Shown here: positions 25,900-38,361 of the stretch, one piece after another | How the letters are laid out: every line of letters starts with the position of its first letter | Position numbering within the stretch: the stretch's first letter is position 1 | Assembly: GCF_902499075.1 (NCBI RefSeq) | Contig: NZ_CABVPP010000051.1 | Location: forward strand, 1 to 57,805 | From: Burkholderia pseudomultivorans | GTDB taxonomy: Bacteria; Pseudomonadota; Gammaproteobacteria; Burkholderiales; Burkholderiaceae | DNA: 57,805 nucleotides | Reading direction: 5' to 3' | The notes under the pieces: generated by a model | Databases searched by the model: none | Seen by the model: only the letters and a program-made list of their open reading frames with translations | Told to the model about the DNA's origin: nothing | Translations under genes and position numbers: made by a program

Positions 25900-27222
25900 C
25901 TATCCGCCGGCCGCACGCGCCGCCGACGGCGCGCGGCCGGTCGTCGCGACGATCGCGAACGCGATCGCGTTGGCGGCGGCGCTGGCCAGGATCGGCACCA
26001 GATAGCCGCCGCCCGCGTCGTAGACGAAGCCGGCCGCGGCCGGCCCGACCAGCGTGCCGAATGCGACGCTCGTATAGAGCACGCCGATGATCGCACTCAC
26101 GTTGCGCCCGCCGAAGGCGTCCATCACGACCGCGGGCAGCACGGCGACCCAGCCGCCGTAGAACACGCCGAACACGAGCGCGAACGCGGCGAGCGTTGCA
26201 ACGGTGCCGGCGCCCGCCCACGCGACGAGCGCGACGGCCATCCCGGCGAACATCGCGAGCAGCGACGCGCGGCGGCCGAAGCGGTCCGCGAGGCCGCCGA
26301 GGAAGAAGCGCCCGGCCGTGCTGCCGACGCCGATCGCGCCGAGCAGCAGCACGGCCGCGGCCGGCGCGACGCCGTGATCGAGCGCGTACGGCACGAGGTG
26401 CACGAACGGCACGAACACGCCGAACGAGCAGACGAGGCAGGCCGCGTAAAGGCTCGCGAACGGCCGCGACATGACGGCTTCGCGCACGGTCGCGTCGGCG
26501 GCCTGCGCGGCCGTCGGACGGCGCGACGGCACGTCGTCGTCGGACGCCACACGCGCGGCGCGCGCGTGATCGCCCGCCGACGGCAGCGCGTCGGCGGCGG
26601 CCCGGTCCTCGACATCGCCATCCGGCAGCAGCCCGCGCCCGCGCGGGTCGTTCTCGATCAGCAGCGACATCCCGGCGCCGAGTACGACCGCAAGCACCGC
26701 CAGCGCGAAATACGCGCTGCGCCAGCCGACCTGCCCGATCAGCACGGATGCGAGCGGCGGCATCACGAGCGTGCCGACGCCGATCCCCGCGACCGCGAGC
26801 CCCGACGCGAAGCCGCGGCGCCGCACGAACCAGCGCTGCACGGCGCCGACGGCCGGCACGTATGCGCAGCCGACGCCGAAGCCGACCCCGAGCCCGTATG
26901 CCGCATAGACCTGCAGCAGCGTATGCGCGGCGCCGGCGGCCGCGAGCCCGGCGGCCGTCAGCAACATGCCGGCGACGGCGAGCCGTCGCGAGCCGAATCG
27001 ATCGGCGAGCGGCCCGCTGACGATCCCGAAGCCGAAATACAGGAAGCCGGCGAGCGAGAACACCAGCGAGATCTGGCCGCGCGACGCCGCGAAATCGCGC
27101 TGCAGCGGCTCGACGAACGCGCTGAACGTATAAGCGCTGCCGAATCCGACGAAGGTCACGGCGAAGGCGGCCGCGACCACGTACCAGCCGTAGAAGAAGC
27201 GCGGTGCGCGCGCACGGTTCAT
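25900..27222 (-). CDS. MFS transporter (monocarboxylate/OFA-like)
   Basis: A 440-residue transporter with 12 predicted helices and a central loop of about 70 residues rich in Asp/Arg/Ala. The N-terminus FFYGWYVVAAAFAVTFVGFG and the GPLADRFGSRR loop are typical of the oxalate/formate and monocarboxylate porter branch. It should export or import a small organic acid. It is divergent from a LysR regulator across a 190-base gap with a palindrome, so it is likely that regulator's target. Confidence 0.88.
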   Translation of the reverse strand: MNRARAPRFFYGWYVVAAAFAVTFVGFGSAYTFSAFVEPLQRDFAASRGQISLVFSLAGFLYFGFGIVSGPLADRFGSRRLAVAGMLLTAAGLAAAGAAHTLLQVYAAYGLGVGFGVGCAYVPAVGAVQRWFVRRRGFASGLAVAGIGVGTLVMPPLASVLIGQVGWRSAYFALAVLAVVLGAGMSLLIENDPRGRGLLPDGDVEDRAAADALPSAGDHARAARVASDDDVPSRRPTAAQAADATVREAVMSRPFASLYAACLVCSFGVFVPFVHLVPYALDHGVAPAAAVLLLGAIGVGSTAGRFFLGGLADRFGRRASLLAMFAGMAVALVAWAGAGTVATLAAFALVFGVFYGGWVAVLPAVVMDAFGGRNVSAIIGVLYTSVAFGTLVGPAAAGFVYDAGGGYLVPILASAAANAIAFAIVATTGRAPSAARAAGG

Positions 27223-27279
27223 GACGATGCTCCTGTCGGGTTCCGCGACGCCGGCCGGCCTCCGGATTGCCTCGTGGAT

Positions 27280-27292
27280 ATAGTTGAACTAT
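27280..27292. promoter_or_regulatory. palindrome between MFS and LysR genes
   Basis: ATAGTT-G-AACTAT is a perfect 13-base palindrome in an AT-rich pocket, 58 bases upstream of the MFS start and 121 bases upstream of the LysR start. It overlaps a possible minus-strand -10 (TATATC) and is a reasonable LysR-type operator. Confidence 0.5.
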
Positions 27293-27412
27293 GTTGACTG
27301 CAACGATCGCCGCCGGATGCCCGCGTTCATGCAATCCACGGCAGCAACGTTACTCGCGCATGTACGTCGCCTCAAACGATATTTCGTCGATGTTTCGCTT
27401 TAGAAAAACTGA

Positions 27413-28339
27413 ATGAATCGTTCCCGCCTGCCACCGCTCAATGCACTCCGCGCGTTCGAAGCAGCCGCCCGTCACCTGTCGGTGAAATCCGCGGCCGAGG
27501 AACTGTCGGTGACGCCCGGCGCGGTGAGTCAGATGATCCGCACGCTCGAAACCCACCTCGGCGTGCAGCTGTTCGAACGCGTGAACCGCGGCATCCTGCT
27601 CACGGCGGCGGGCCGCGATTACCTGCCGCCCGTGCGCAACGCGTTCCGGCAGATCGCCGACGCGTCGCAGCGCGTCTCCGGCGCGGCCGACAGCGGCGTG
27701 CTGACGGTGAGCGTCACGCCGTTCTTCGCATCCGCGTGGCTCGTGCCGCGCCTCGCGCAGTTCCGGCACGCATGCCCGGAGGTCGACCTGCAGATCGTCG
27801 CGAGCCACGCGCTCGCGGATTTCTCGCGCGACGGCATCGATGTCGCGATCCGCCACGGCCTCGGACGTTACGTCGGGCTGTGCAGCGAGCGCCTGCTGAC
27901 GGTCGAGATCGTCGCGCTCGCATCGCCTGCGCTGGTCGCGCGGCTCGGCATGCCCGCGACGCCGGCCGACCTGGTCGGCTGGCCCCAATTGCACGATGCC
28001 GAACGCAAGGGCTGGCACATCTGGTTCGATGCGCAGCGGATCGACGATTTCGGCCCGCCGCGCGGCCCCGCGTTCGACGATGCGGGACTGCTGATGCAGG
28101 CGATCGTCGCCGGCCAGGGCGCCGGACTGCTGCCGGCCGCGATGGTGCGCGACGAACTCGCGAGCGGCCGGCTCGTGCAGCTCGCCGACACCGCGTGGCT
28201 CGACGATTTTGCGTACTACCTCGTCTATCCGCCGCATCATGCGGAGCGCCCGAAAGTTGCCGCGTTCCGCCGCTGGATTCTCGATGCCGCGCAGGCGAAC
28301 GGCGCGGCATCGATGGCCGGAACGAAAGCCGTCCGCTAA
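27413..28339 (+). CDS. LysR-family transcriptional regulator (GcvA-like)
   Basis: A 308-residue regulator. The N-terminal winged helix is LNALRAFEAAARHLSVKSAAEELSVTPGAVSQMIRTLE, with the LFERVNRGILLTAAG turn typical of the GcvA/AmpR branch, and an effector domain from about residue 90. It is divergent from the MFS gene and probably regulates it and itself. The effector is unknown. Confidence 0.9.
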   Translation: MNRSRLPPLNALRAFEAAARHLSVKSAAEELSVTPGAVSQMIRTLETHLGVQLFERVNRGILLTAAGRDYLPPVRNAFRQIADASQRVSGAADSGVLTVSVTPFFASAWLVPRLAQFRHACPEVDLQIVASHALADFSRDGIDVAIRHGLGRYVGLCSERLLTVEIVALASPALVARLGMPATPADLVGWPQLHDAERKGWHIWFDAQRIDDFGPPRGPAFDDAGLLMQAIVAGQGAGLLPAAMVRDELASGRLVQLADTAWLDDFAYYLVYPPHHAERPKVAAFRRWILDAAQANGAASMAGTKAVR

Positions 28340-28381
28340 CATGCGGCCCAGGCCGCCTGCCGGTCCGTCAACCATCACGAC

Positions 28382-28705
28382 ATGCAGCGAGAGACCATGC
28401 GAACCCTGCTCCGGCGCGCGATGCGCGGCGCGACCCTGTCCGTCGCGCTGTTCGTCGCGGGCGCCGCCCTTGCGCCAGCCGCGCACGCGTACCGCACATC
28501 GCCCGGCTATGGCAACGAAACCGATCTCGACCGCCACGACACCTATCGCAACCGCGACGGCGACACCGTGCACGCGCCGGCCCGTTCCAGATCGGGCCGC
28601 GTGCCCGAAGGCGCGAGTGCGCACTGCCGCGACGGCACGTACAGCTTCAGCCGCCACCGGCGCGGCACCTGTTCGGGCCACGGCGGCGTCGCCGCGTGGC
28701 TGTAG
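28382..28705 (+). CDS. secreted DUF3761 protein
   Basis: A 107-residue protein with a signal peptide (hydrophobic core LSVALFVAGAALAPAAHA) and a C-terminal DUF3761 motif: CRDGTYSFSRHRRGTCSGHGGVAAWL, in which two cysteines could form a disulfide. It is predicted periplasmic or secreted; its role is unknown. ATG 28397 is an alternative start with a better ribosome site (GAGAG) and a cleaner signal peptide. Confidence 0.8.
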   Translation: MQRETMRTLLRRAMRGATLSVALFVAGAALAPAAHAYRTSPGYGNETDLDRHDTYRNRDGDTVHAPARSRSGRVPEGASAHCRDGTYSFSRHRRGTCSGHGGVAAWL

Positions 28706-28773
28706 CCCCGGCCGAACGGCCGATACGAACCGCAGCGGCCACGCGCGGCTGCCAGCGCCAGCCGGCGGCGAAG

Positions 28774-28779
28774 TACAAT
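28774..28779 (+). promoter_or_regulatory. -10 element TACAAT for ettA
   Basis: TACAAT followed by AGCCG, 128 bases before ettA, again without a -35. The leader between it and the gene is about 120 bases and very GC-rich. Confidence 0.5.
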
Positions 28780-28906
28780 AGCCGCTCGCGCCGCCGACAC
28801 GCGGCGACACCGCCGCGCCTCGCGCGGCACACTCCGGACCGAATCACCCGACGCCGCCACGCCAGCACGCTGCGCGGCAGTCTCAACTTCTGACTTTCAC
28901 ACCCAA

Positions 28907-30574
<1,668 letters not shown>

Positions 30575-30633
30575 CCGGCAGCGCCCGTACGGGCGTAACG
30601 ATACGCGGGCCGGCGGCTCGCCGGCCTGACGAC

Positions 30634-30679
30634 AAAAAACCCCGCGTGTGTCGGTAACACCACGCGGGGTTTTCTTTTT
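30634..30679. terminator. bidirectional terminator between ettA and the HAD gene
   Basis: An ACCCCGCGTG/CACGCGGGGT stem (30639-30648 with 30661-30670) is flanked by an A run on the left and TTTCTTTTT on the right. It serves ettA on the plus strand and the HAD gene on the minus strand. Confidence 0.9.
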
Positions 30680-30703
30680 GACGGCCGGCTCCCGACGCCC
30701 CGC

Positions 30704-31327
30704 TCAGGCGAGCGCCCCCAACTCGCGCAGGCGCGCCTCGGTCGACGCCGCGCTCGTATGATGAATGCCGTGCCAGCCGAGCGCCGTTGCGGCCGCGGCG
30801 TTGTGCGCGTTGTCGTCGATGAATACGAGTTCGTGCGGCGCGACGCCCGGCAGATGCGGATCGATCCGCGCATGCATCTCGCGGTAGATCGCCGGATCGG
30901 GCTTCACGAGCTTCACGCGGCCCGACACGACGATGTCCTTGAAGCGCCGCAGCACCGGGAAGTTCTCCCACGCATACGGAAACGTCTGCGCGGACCAGTT
31001 GGTCAGCCCGAACAGCGGCATCCGCTGCGCGTCGAGCCGCTCGACGAGCGCGACGCCCTCCGCGAGCTCGCCGCCGATCATCTCGTGCCAGCGCGCATAG
31101 AACGCGCGAATCAGCGCCTCGTGCTCGGGAAACTTCGCGACCCGTTCGTTCGTGCCGTCCTCGATCGTCTGCCCGCCGTCCTGGCGCACCACCCAGTCCA
31201 TCGCGCAGACATGCGTGAGGAACCAGCGGCGCTCGGCCTCGTCGGGAATCAGCTTGCGGTACAGATAGTCGGGGCTCCAGTCGATCAGCACGCCGCCGAA
31301 ATCGAACACCACCGCCTTGATCGTCAT
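30704..31327 (-). CDS. HAD-superfamily hydrolase (YihX-like phosphatase)
   Basis: A 207-residue HAD hydrolase of subfamily IA. Motif I is VVFDFGGVLIDW with nucleophile Asp9, motif II is FGLTNWS, motif III is KLVKPDPAIY and motif IV is VFIDDNAHN. It resembles YihX-type sugar phosphatases and 2-haloacid dehalogenase-like proteins; the substrate is unknown. The start overlaps the end of the upstream isochorismatase-like gene by four bases (ATGA), so translation is probably coupled. Confidence 0.88.
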   Translation of the reverse strand: MTIKAVVFDFGGVLIDWSPDYLYRKLIPDEAERRWFLTHVCAMDWVVRQDGGQTIEDGTNERVAKFPEHEALIRAFYARWHEMIGGELAEGVALVERLDAQRMPLFGLTNWSAQTFPYAWENFPVLRRFKDIVVSGRVKLVKPDPAIYREMHARIDPHLPGVAPHELVFIDDNAHNAAAATALGWHGIHHTSAASTEARLRELGALA

Positions 31328-31875
31328 GCGAACTCCGTCGCGAGCACATCGGCGAGCGGGCGCGGCGTCACCGCGTTGCCCGACAGCGAATTGTTTTCCC
31401 ATACGTAGTGGTGATGCGCGACGATCTGCGCGGCCGACAGATGCGGGCGCTCGTTCGTCGTATGCAGGTCGGACACGACGGTCGTGCGATAGCCGAGCAG
31501 CGCCGCGCGGCGCGCAGCCGAATCGACGCAGAACTCCGTCGCGTAGCCGCAGATCAGCACCGACCGGATGCCGTGGCCATCGAGTTGCGCGGCGAGCGGT
31601 GTGTCGTGGAACGCATCGCTCATCCGCTTGCGTACGCGCCAGTCGCGTGCGTCGACGGCCAGCGCCGCATGCAGTTCCCAGCCCGGCGTGCCGGGCACGA
31701 TATCGTCGTCCGCGTCGCCGTCGTGCTGCACGAAGCACACGGGCGCCTGCGCAGCGCGCGCCGCCGCCGTCAGCCGGTTGATGCCCGACACCACGTCGTC
31801 GAGCCGGTACGCGGGCCGCGCCCGCTGCACCAGCCCGCGCTGCATGTCGATCACGATCACCGCCGTATCCGCCAT
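31324..31875 (-). CDS. isochorismatase-like cysteine hydrolase
   Basis: A 183-residue cysteine hydrolase with the triad Asp10 (VIVIDMQRG), Lys83 (RVRKRMSDAF) and Cys116 (GYATEFCVDSA), and the cis-peptide motif before the cysteine. Family members include nicotinamidases and N-carbamoyl hydrolases. The exact substrate is not clear. It forms a two-gene overlapping unit with the HAD gene downstream. Confidence 0.88.
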   Translation of the reverse strand: MADTAVIVIDMQRGLVQRARPAYRLDDVVSGINRLTAAARAAQAPVCFVQHDGDADDDIVPGTPGWELHAALAVDARDWRVRKRMSDAFHDTPLAAQLDGHGIRSVLICGYATEFCVDSAARRAALLGYRTTVVSDLHTTNERPHLSAAQIVAHHHYVWENNSLSGNAVTPRPLADVLATEFA

Positions 31876-31934
31876 CGCTTGCCCTCGTTGTCGTTATCGC
31901 TCAGCCCGAGTCCGGCCGGAACCCGGGCCTTGCG

Positions 31935-33749
31935 TCAGATCGGCTGCGTGCGCGCGTCGAGCCACGCCTTCGCAGCGCCGCTCACATGCCGGCCGACGCG
32001 TTCGCGCACCGTCGCGTGATACGCGTTCAGCCACGCGCGCTCTTCTTCATGCAGCATCTCGATCAGCACGCAGCGCGTGTCGATCGGGCACAGCGTCAGC
32101 GTCTCGAACGCGAGGAAGTCGCCGAACTCGGTCTGCCCGGCCGCGCGGTTGACGACCAGGTTCTCGATCCGGATGCCCCACTGGCCGGGCCGGTACACGC
32201 CCGGCTCGATCGACGTGATCATCCCCTCTTCCATCGCCGTGTACGGCTCGGCCGGTGCGTAGTGCGAGATCACCTGCGGCCCTTCGTGCACGTTCAGGAA
32301 ATAGCCGACGCCGTGGCCCGTGCCGTGCCCGTAATCGAGCCCGGCCGCCCACATCGGCGCACGCGCGATCGCGTCGAGCATCGGCGAGCGGATGCCGCGC
32401 GGAAAGCGCGCGCGCGACAGCGCCATCATCGCCTTCAGCACGATCGTGAAGTCGCGCCGCTGCAGGTCGCTGACGGTGCCGACCGGCACGACGCGCGTGA
32501 TGTCGGTGGTGCCCGTCACGTACTGGCCGCCCGAGTCGATCAGCAGCAGGCCGTCGCCGGCGATCGTCGCGTGCGACTCCGGCGTCGCGTGGTAATGCGG
32601 CATCGCGCCGTTCGCGTTGAAGCCGGCGATCGTCGCGAAGCTCGGCGACACATAGCCGGGGCGACGCGCGCGCGCGGCCGTGAGCTGTTCGTCGATGGTC
32701 AGCTCGGTGATCGTCTCGCGGTTCACGGCCTGCTCGAACCACGCGAAGAATTCCGCGAGCGCGGCGCCGTCGTGCTCCATCGTCACGCGCACGTGCTCGA
32801 TCTCGGCGGCCGTCTTGCGCGACTTCGCGAAGGTCGACGGATTCACGGCCTCGATCAGCTTCACGCCGGCCGGCACCGCCTCGAGCGTACCGAACGTCAC
32901 GCGGCGCGGATCGATCAACAGCGTCGCGCCGGCGGGCAGCGCCGCGAGCGATGCCCGCGCGGCGTCGTACGCGCGCACGTCGACGCCGTCCTGCGCGAGC
33001 GACGCGGCCAGCGCCGGCGACACCTTGCCGTCGGCGACGAACAGCGTCGCGCGATCGGCGCCGATCATTGCGTGCGCAACGAACACCGGGTTGAAGTTGA
33101 CGTCGGCGCCGCGCAGATTGAACAGCCACGCGAGATCGTCGAGCGTCGACACGAAATGCCACTGCGCGCCCTGCGCGTGCATCGCGCGGCGCACTTCGGC
33201 GAGCTTGCTCGCGCGCGTCGTGTCGGCCTGCGGCGCCGCATGCTCGAACACCGCGTCGCCGGGCAGCCCCGGCCGCTCGGGCCAGATCGCGTCGAGCAGG
33301 TCGAGATCGGTGCGCAGCGCGATGCCGCGCGCGCTCAGCGCGGCCGTCAGCCCGCGCGCGGCCGCGACGCCGAGCACCGCGCCGTCGACGCCGACCGTCG
33401 CACCCGCCGGCACGTTCTGCGCGAGCCAGTCGACGTGCGGCGCGCTCTGCTGGCCGCCCGTCATCTTCATCAGCTGCACGCCGGTGCCGGCCAGTTCGGC
33501 CTCGGCCTGCACCCAGTAGCGGCTGTCGACCCACAGCCCCGCGAAATCCGCGGTCACGACGAGCGTGCCGACCGAGCCCGTGAAGCCGGACAGCCAGCGA
33601 CGCGCCTGCCAGCGCTCGGGCAGGTATTCGGAAAGATGCGGATCGGCGGACGGCACGAGATAGGCGGCCAGGTCCTCGCGGACCATCGCGCCGCGCAGCA
33701 GTGCGAGGCGGGCCGGCACCGGCGAGACTTCGGGGAGACGGGCATTCAT
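31935..33749 (-). CDS. aminopeptidase P family protein (Xaa-Pro aminopeptidase)
   Basis: A 604-residue M24 peptidase of the long three-domain type, like eukaryotic APP1. Two creatinase-like N-terminal domains precede a pita-bread catalytic domain with metal ligands in LLIDSGGQYVTGTTDITR, GHGTGHGVGYFLNVHEGPQ and GMITSIEPGVY. It releases N-terminal residues next to proline. ATG 33749 is preferred because of an AGGTGA ribosome site; a start six codons upstream lacks one. Confidence 0.92.
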   Translation of the reverse strand: MNARLPEVSPVPARLALLRGAMVREDLAAYLVPSADPHLSEYLPERWQARRWLSGFTGSVGTLVVTADFAGLWVDSRYWVQAEAELAGTGVQLMKMTGGQQSAPHVDWLAQNVPAGATVGVDGAVLGVAAARGLTAALSARGIALRTDLDLLDAIWPERPGLPGDAVFEHAAPQADTTRASKLAEVRRAMHAQGAQWHFVSTLDDLAWLFNLRGADVNFNPVFVAHAMIGADRATLFVADGKVSPALAASLAQDGVDVRAYDAARASLAALPAGATLLIDPRRVTFGTLEAVPAGVKLIEAVNPSTFAKSRKTAAEIEHVRVTMEHDGAALAEFFAWFEQAVNRETITELTIDEQLTAARARRPGYVSPSFATIAGFNANGAMPHYHATPESHATIAGDGLLLIDSGGQYVTGTTDITRVVPVGTVSDLQRRDFTIVLKAMMALSRARFPRGIRSPMLDAIARAPMWAAGLDYGHGTGHGVGYFLNVHEGPQVISHYAPAEPYTAMEEGMITSIEPGVYRPGQWGIRIENLVVNRAAGQTEFGDFLAFETLTLCPIDTRCVLIEMLHEEERAWLNAYHATVRERVGRHVSGAAKAWLDARTQPI

Positions 33750-33767
33750 GATTTCACCTGAGGGCAA

Positions 33768-34022
33768 TCAGCGACGGGCCGACAGTGCGACCGTCACGGC
33801 TACGGCAAGGAACGCGACGCCGGTGCAGACCGGCCATTCGAGCGTCTCGCCATCGTAAAACAGTCCCGAGAAATTGCCGGCCATCCGCGCGGCGGCCGCG
33901 CCCACGATGCCGACGAGCACCGCCATCCACCACGCGGGCCGGGCCGTGCGCCGCATCGGGTGCAGCCATCGGCCGAATAGCCCGACGGCCGCTCCCAGGA
34001 CCATGATTCCAAACCAGTTCAT
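33768..34022 (-). CDS. small membrane protein (GlsB/YeaQ-like)
   Basis: An 84-residue protein with three hydrophobic segments (NWFGIMVLGAAVGLFGRW, WWMAVLVGIVGAAAARMAG, VCTGVAFLAVAVTVALSA), the layout of transglycosylase-associated/YeaQ small membrane proteins. AGAGGG precedes ATG 34022. It lies 18 bases upstream of the aminopeptidase gene in the same direction. The function is unknown; the family assignment is by topology and is moderate. Confidence 0.7.
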   Translation of the reverse strand: MNWFGIMVLGAAVGLFGRWLHPMRRTARPAWWMAVLVGIVGAAAARMAGNFSGLFYDGETLEWPVCTGVAFLAVAVTVALSARR

Positions 34023-34187
34023 TCGACGCCCTCTATAAATTCGGATTCGTCCCATAGGCGTGAACGTTGCCAGCGGCTAGCATCGATTCATCCATCGAAC
34101 CCGACATCAGCCGGGCGCCGCGAACATTCGAGTTTAGGGGCCGACTCGACGTTATGGCAAGCGCGCACCGGCTGCCGTATTGAAGAA

Positions 34188-34955
34188 ATGCTCATGCGAA
34201 TCGCTCTGATCGATCCGGAGGCACGTCACGCCGCACTCCTGAATCGGCTGCTCTTTGCGGGCGGCCATGTCTGCCACCTGTTCCCGTCCAGCGCGGCGTT
34301 CTTCGACTGGCTTGCCGCCGAAACCTGCGACATGCTGATCACCGGCGGCTGGGCCGGCGACCACCCCGCCGAGGAAGTCATTCCGCGTGCGCAGGCGATC
34401 CTGCCCGGCTTGCCGGCGATCGCCGTGATGCAGGGGCCGCGCGAAAGCGAGATCGTGTCGTGCCTGCACGCGGGCGCCGACGACTGCATCGTGCGCCCGG
34501 TGAGCGGGCCCGAACTGCTCGCGCGCGTCAATGCGCTGAGCCGGCGCGCGGGCGTGCGCCGGCCGCCGGATCGTTTGCGCGACACGTATGAAGGATATGC
34601 GTTCGACGCGGCGCGCTGCCTCGTGCGCTTCGACAACGAGATCATCGCGCTCACGCCGAAGGAGTTCCGCTTCGCGCGGCTGCTGCTCGCGAACCTGTCG
34701 CGGCCCGTGTCGCGCGCCCACATCCTCGAAACCGTCTGGGGGCGCCACCGCGACATGAAGTCGCGCACGCTCGACACACACGCGTCGCGGCTGCGCAGCA
34801 AGCTGCGGCTGCTGCCGGAGCGCGGCTACCGGCTTCTGCCGCTCTACGGCTATGGCTACCAGCTCGACCGCGTGCCGATCGAGCCCCCAAATTGCCGCCC
34901 CCGGATCGGGGATGCCCGTTACGCCGGCAGTGAGGAAATCGCCGAGACGCTATAA
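34188..34955 (+). CDS. orphan OmpR-type regulator with degenerate receiver domain
   Basis: A 255-residue protein with a response-regulator receiver fold (1-120) and an OmpR/PhoB winged helix (about 140-230: [44 protein letters not shown]). In the receiver the phosphoacceptor position reads MLITGGWAG, with no Asp after the third strand, and the conserved Lys is Arg (CIVRPV). It therefore cannot be phosphorylated in the usual way. No histidine kinase is adjacent. Its stop codon lies inside the -10 box of hemA. Confidence 0.85.
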   Translation: MLMRIALIDPEARHAALLNRLLFAGGHVCHLFPSSAAFFDWLAAETCDMLITGGWAGDHPAEEVIPRAQAILPGLPAIAVMQGPRESEIVSCLHAGADDCIVRPVSGPELLARVNALSRRAGVRRPPDRLRDTYEGYAFDAARCLVRFDNEIIALTPKEFRFARLLLANLSRPVSRAHILETVWGRHRDMKSRTLDTHASRLRSKLRLLPERGYRLLPLYGYGYQLDRVPIEPPNCRPRIGDARYAGSEEIAETL

Positions 34956-34956
34956 T
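34951..34956 (+). promoter_or_regulatory. hemA -10 element TATAAT overlapping the upstream stop codon
   Basis: A perfect TATAAT contains the TAA stop of the upstream regulator gene (34953-34955). Transcription would begin near 34963, about 19 bases before the hemA start. No -35 is evident. Confidence 0.55.
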
Positions 34957-34966
34957 ATGCGGCTAA

Positions 34967-36280
<1,314 letters not shown>

Positions 36281-36360
36281 CGCCGACCGGCCGTCCCACG
36301 CCGGCCGCGAGCCGGCCTATCCTTTCCGAATACCCTTGCCCGGGAGCGCCGCTCCACACC

Positions 36361-37443
36361 ATGAAGACGAGCATGCAACGCAAGCTCGACCAGCTTTCCA
36401 CCCGGCTGGCCGAACTGAACGACCTGCTGAGCCGCGAAAACGTCACGGCCGACCTCGACCAGTACCGCAAGCTGACGCGCGAACACGCGGAACTCGGCCC
36501 GGTCGTCGAGCAGTACGCGCTGTGGCGCCAGTCGCGCAGCGACGAGACGGCCGCGCAGGAGCTGCTCGGCGATCCGTCGATGCGGGATTTCGCCGAAGAC
36601 GAGATCCGCAGCGCGCGCGAACGGATGGCGCGCCTCGAGGTCGAGTTGCAGAAGATGCTGCTGCCGAAGGATCCGAACGACGACCGCAACATCTTCCTCG
36701 AAATCCGCGCGGGCACCGGCGGCGACGAATCGGCGCTGTTCGCGGGCGATCTGCTGCGCATGTACCTGCGCTTCGCGGAGCGCCAGCGCTGGCAGGTCGA
36801 GATGATGTCGGAAAGCGCGTCGGATCTCGGCGGCTACAAGGAAGTGATCGTGCGGATCGCCGGCCAGGGCGCGTATTCGCGGCTGAAGTTCGAGTCGGGC
36901 GGCCATCGCGTGCAGCGCGTGCCGGCCACCGAGACGCAGGGGCGCATCCATACGTCCGCGTGCACGGTCGCGGTGATGCCGGAAGCCGACGAGATCGGCG
37001 AGGTCGAGATCAATCCGGCCGACCTGCGGATCGACACGTTCCGCGCGTCGGGCGCCGGCGGCCAGCACATCAACAAGACCGATTCGGCGGTGCGCGTCAC
37101 GCACATCCCGACCGGGATCGTCGTCGAATGCCAGGACGACCGTTCGCAGCACAAGAACAAGGATCGCGCGCTGAAGGTGCTGGCCGCGCGTATCAAGGAC
37201 AAGCAGTATCACGAACAGCACGCGAAGGAAGCCGCGACGCGCAAGAGCCTGATCGGCTCGGGCGACCGCTCCGAGCGAATCCGCACGTACAACTTCCCGC
37301 AGGGCCGGATGACCGATCACCGGATCAACCTGACGCTGTATCGGCTCGAGGCGATCATGGACGGCGATCTCGACGAACTGATCGGCGCGCTCGTCAGCGA
37401 GCATCAGGCCGAACTGCTCGCGTCGCTGGGCGACGCGGACTGA
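36361..37443 (+). CDS. prfA: peptide chain release factor 1
   Basis: A 360-residue class I release factor with the UAG/UAA-reading PxT motif (PAT at 188-190) and the catalytic GGQ at 233-235 in [16 protein letters not shown]. The gap to hemA is 80 bases and to prmC 8 bases. PrmC, encoded next, methylates the GGQ glutamine. Confidence 0.97.
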   Translation: MKTSMQRKLDQLSTRLAELNDLLSRENVTADLDQYRKLTREHAELGPVVEQYALWRQSRSDETAAQELLGDPSMRDFAEDEIRSARERMARLEVELQKMLLPKDPNDDRNIFLEIRAGTGGDESALFAGDLLRMYLRFAERQRWQVEMMSESASDLGGYKEVIVRIAGQGAYSRLKFESGGHRVQRVPATETQGRIHTSACTVAVMPEADEIGEVEINPADLRIDTFRASGAGGQHINKTDSAVRVTHIPTGIVVECQDDRSQHKNKDRALKVLAARIKDKQYHEQHAKEAATRKSLIGSGDRSERIRTYNFPQGRMTDHRINLTLYRLEAIMDGDLDELIGALVSEHQAELLASLGDAD

Positions 37444-37451
37444 GGCCCGTC

Positions 37452-38294
37452 ATGGCCGAGCTCACCGCCGACGCCCTGCTGCGCGCGTCCGCGCTCGACC
37501 CGGTCGATGCGCGCGTGCTGCTCGCGCATGCGCTCGGCTGGACCCGCACGCAGCTGATCACGCGCGGCGACCAGCCGCTCGACGCGGCCGCGGTCGAACG
37601 CTACCGCGCGCTCGAAGCGCGCCGCGCGGCCGGCGAGCCGGTCGCGCAGCTGGTCGGGGTGCGCGAATTCTTCGGGCGGCCGTTCGACGTGACGCCCGAC
37701 GTGCTGATCCCGCGCCCCGAAACCGAACTGCTGGTCGAAGCCGCGCTCGACGCGATCGACGGGCTGCCGCATCCGGCCGTGCTCGATCTCGGCACGGGCA
37801 GCGGCGCGATCGCCGTGTCGATCGCGGCCGAGCGGCCCGACGCGCGCGTCTGGGCGCTCGACCGCTCGCCGGCCGCGCTCGCGGTCGCGCAGCGCAACGC
37901 CGGCAAGCTGCTCGATGCGGGCCGCCCCGGCGGCCCGCTGCACTGGCACGAAAGCGACTGGTACACGGCGCTCGACCCGGCGCTCGCGTTCGACGCGATC
38001 GTCAGCAACCCGCCGTACATCGCCCGGCACGATCCGCACCTGTCGCAGGGCGACCTGCGCTTCGAGCCGCGCGGCGCGCTCACCGACGATGCCGACGGCC
38101 TCGACGCGATCCGCACGATCGTCGCCGGCGCCCGCGCGCACCTGAAGCCGGGCGGCACGCTGTGGATCGAGCACGGCTACGACCAGGCCGAGGCCGTGCG
38201 CGCGCTGCTCGCGTCGCACGGTTTCGTCGCGGTCGAATCGCTGGCCGACCTGGCCGCGATCGAGCGCACCACCGGCGGCCGCCTGCCGGGCTGA
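37452..38294 (+). CDS. prmC: release factor glutamine N5-methyltransferase
   Basis: A 280-residue SAM methyltransferase with the PrmC N-terminal helical domain, the VLIPRPETELLVE linker, motif I LDLGTGSGAI (111-120) and the catalytic NPPY (186-189). It methylates the GGQ glutamine of PrfA and PrfB. It is 8 bases downstream of prfA, a functionally coherent pair. Confidence 0.96.
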   Translation: MAELTADALLRASALDPVDARVLLAHALGWTRTQLITRGDQPLDAAAVERYRALEARRAAGEPVAQLVGVREFFGRPFDVTPDVLIPRPETELLVEAALDAIDGLPHPAVLDLGTGSGAIAVSIAAERPDARVWALDRSPAALAVAQRNAGKLLDAGRPGGPLHWHESDWYTALDPALAFDAIVSNPPYIARHDPHLSQGDLRFEPRGALTDDADGLDAIRTIVAGARAHLKPGGTLWIEHGYDQAEAVRALLASHGFVAVESLADLAAIERTTGGRLPG

Positions 38295-38322
38295 GGCCCG
38301 GCCCCGCCGGTTGAAATCCGCT

Positions 38323-38328
38323 ATCATT
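38323..38328 (+). promoter_or_regulatory. -10 element TATCAT upstream of grxD
   Basis: TATCAT, 33 bases before the grxD start, lies in an AT-richer patch after prmC. TTGAAA at 38312-38317 is too close to act as a -35. Confidence 0.4.
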
Positions 38329-38361
38329 TCGATCTAACGCCCCGCAAACGCAAGGTCAGTC

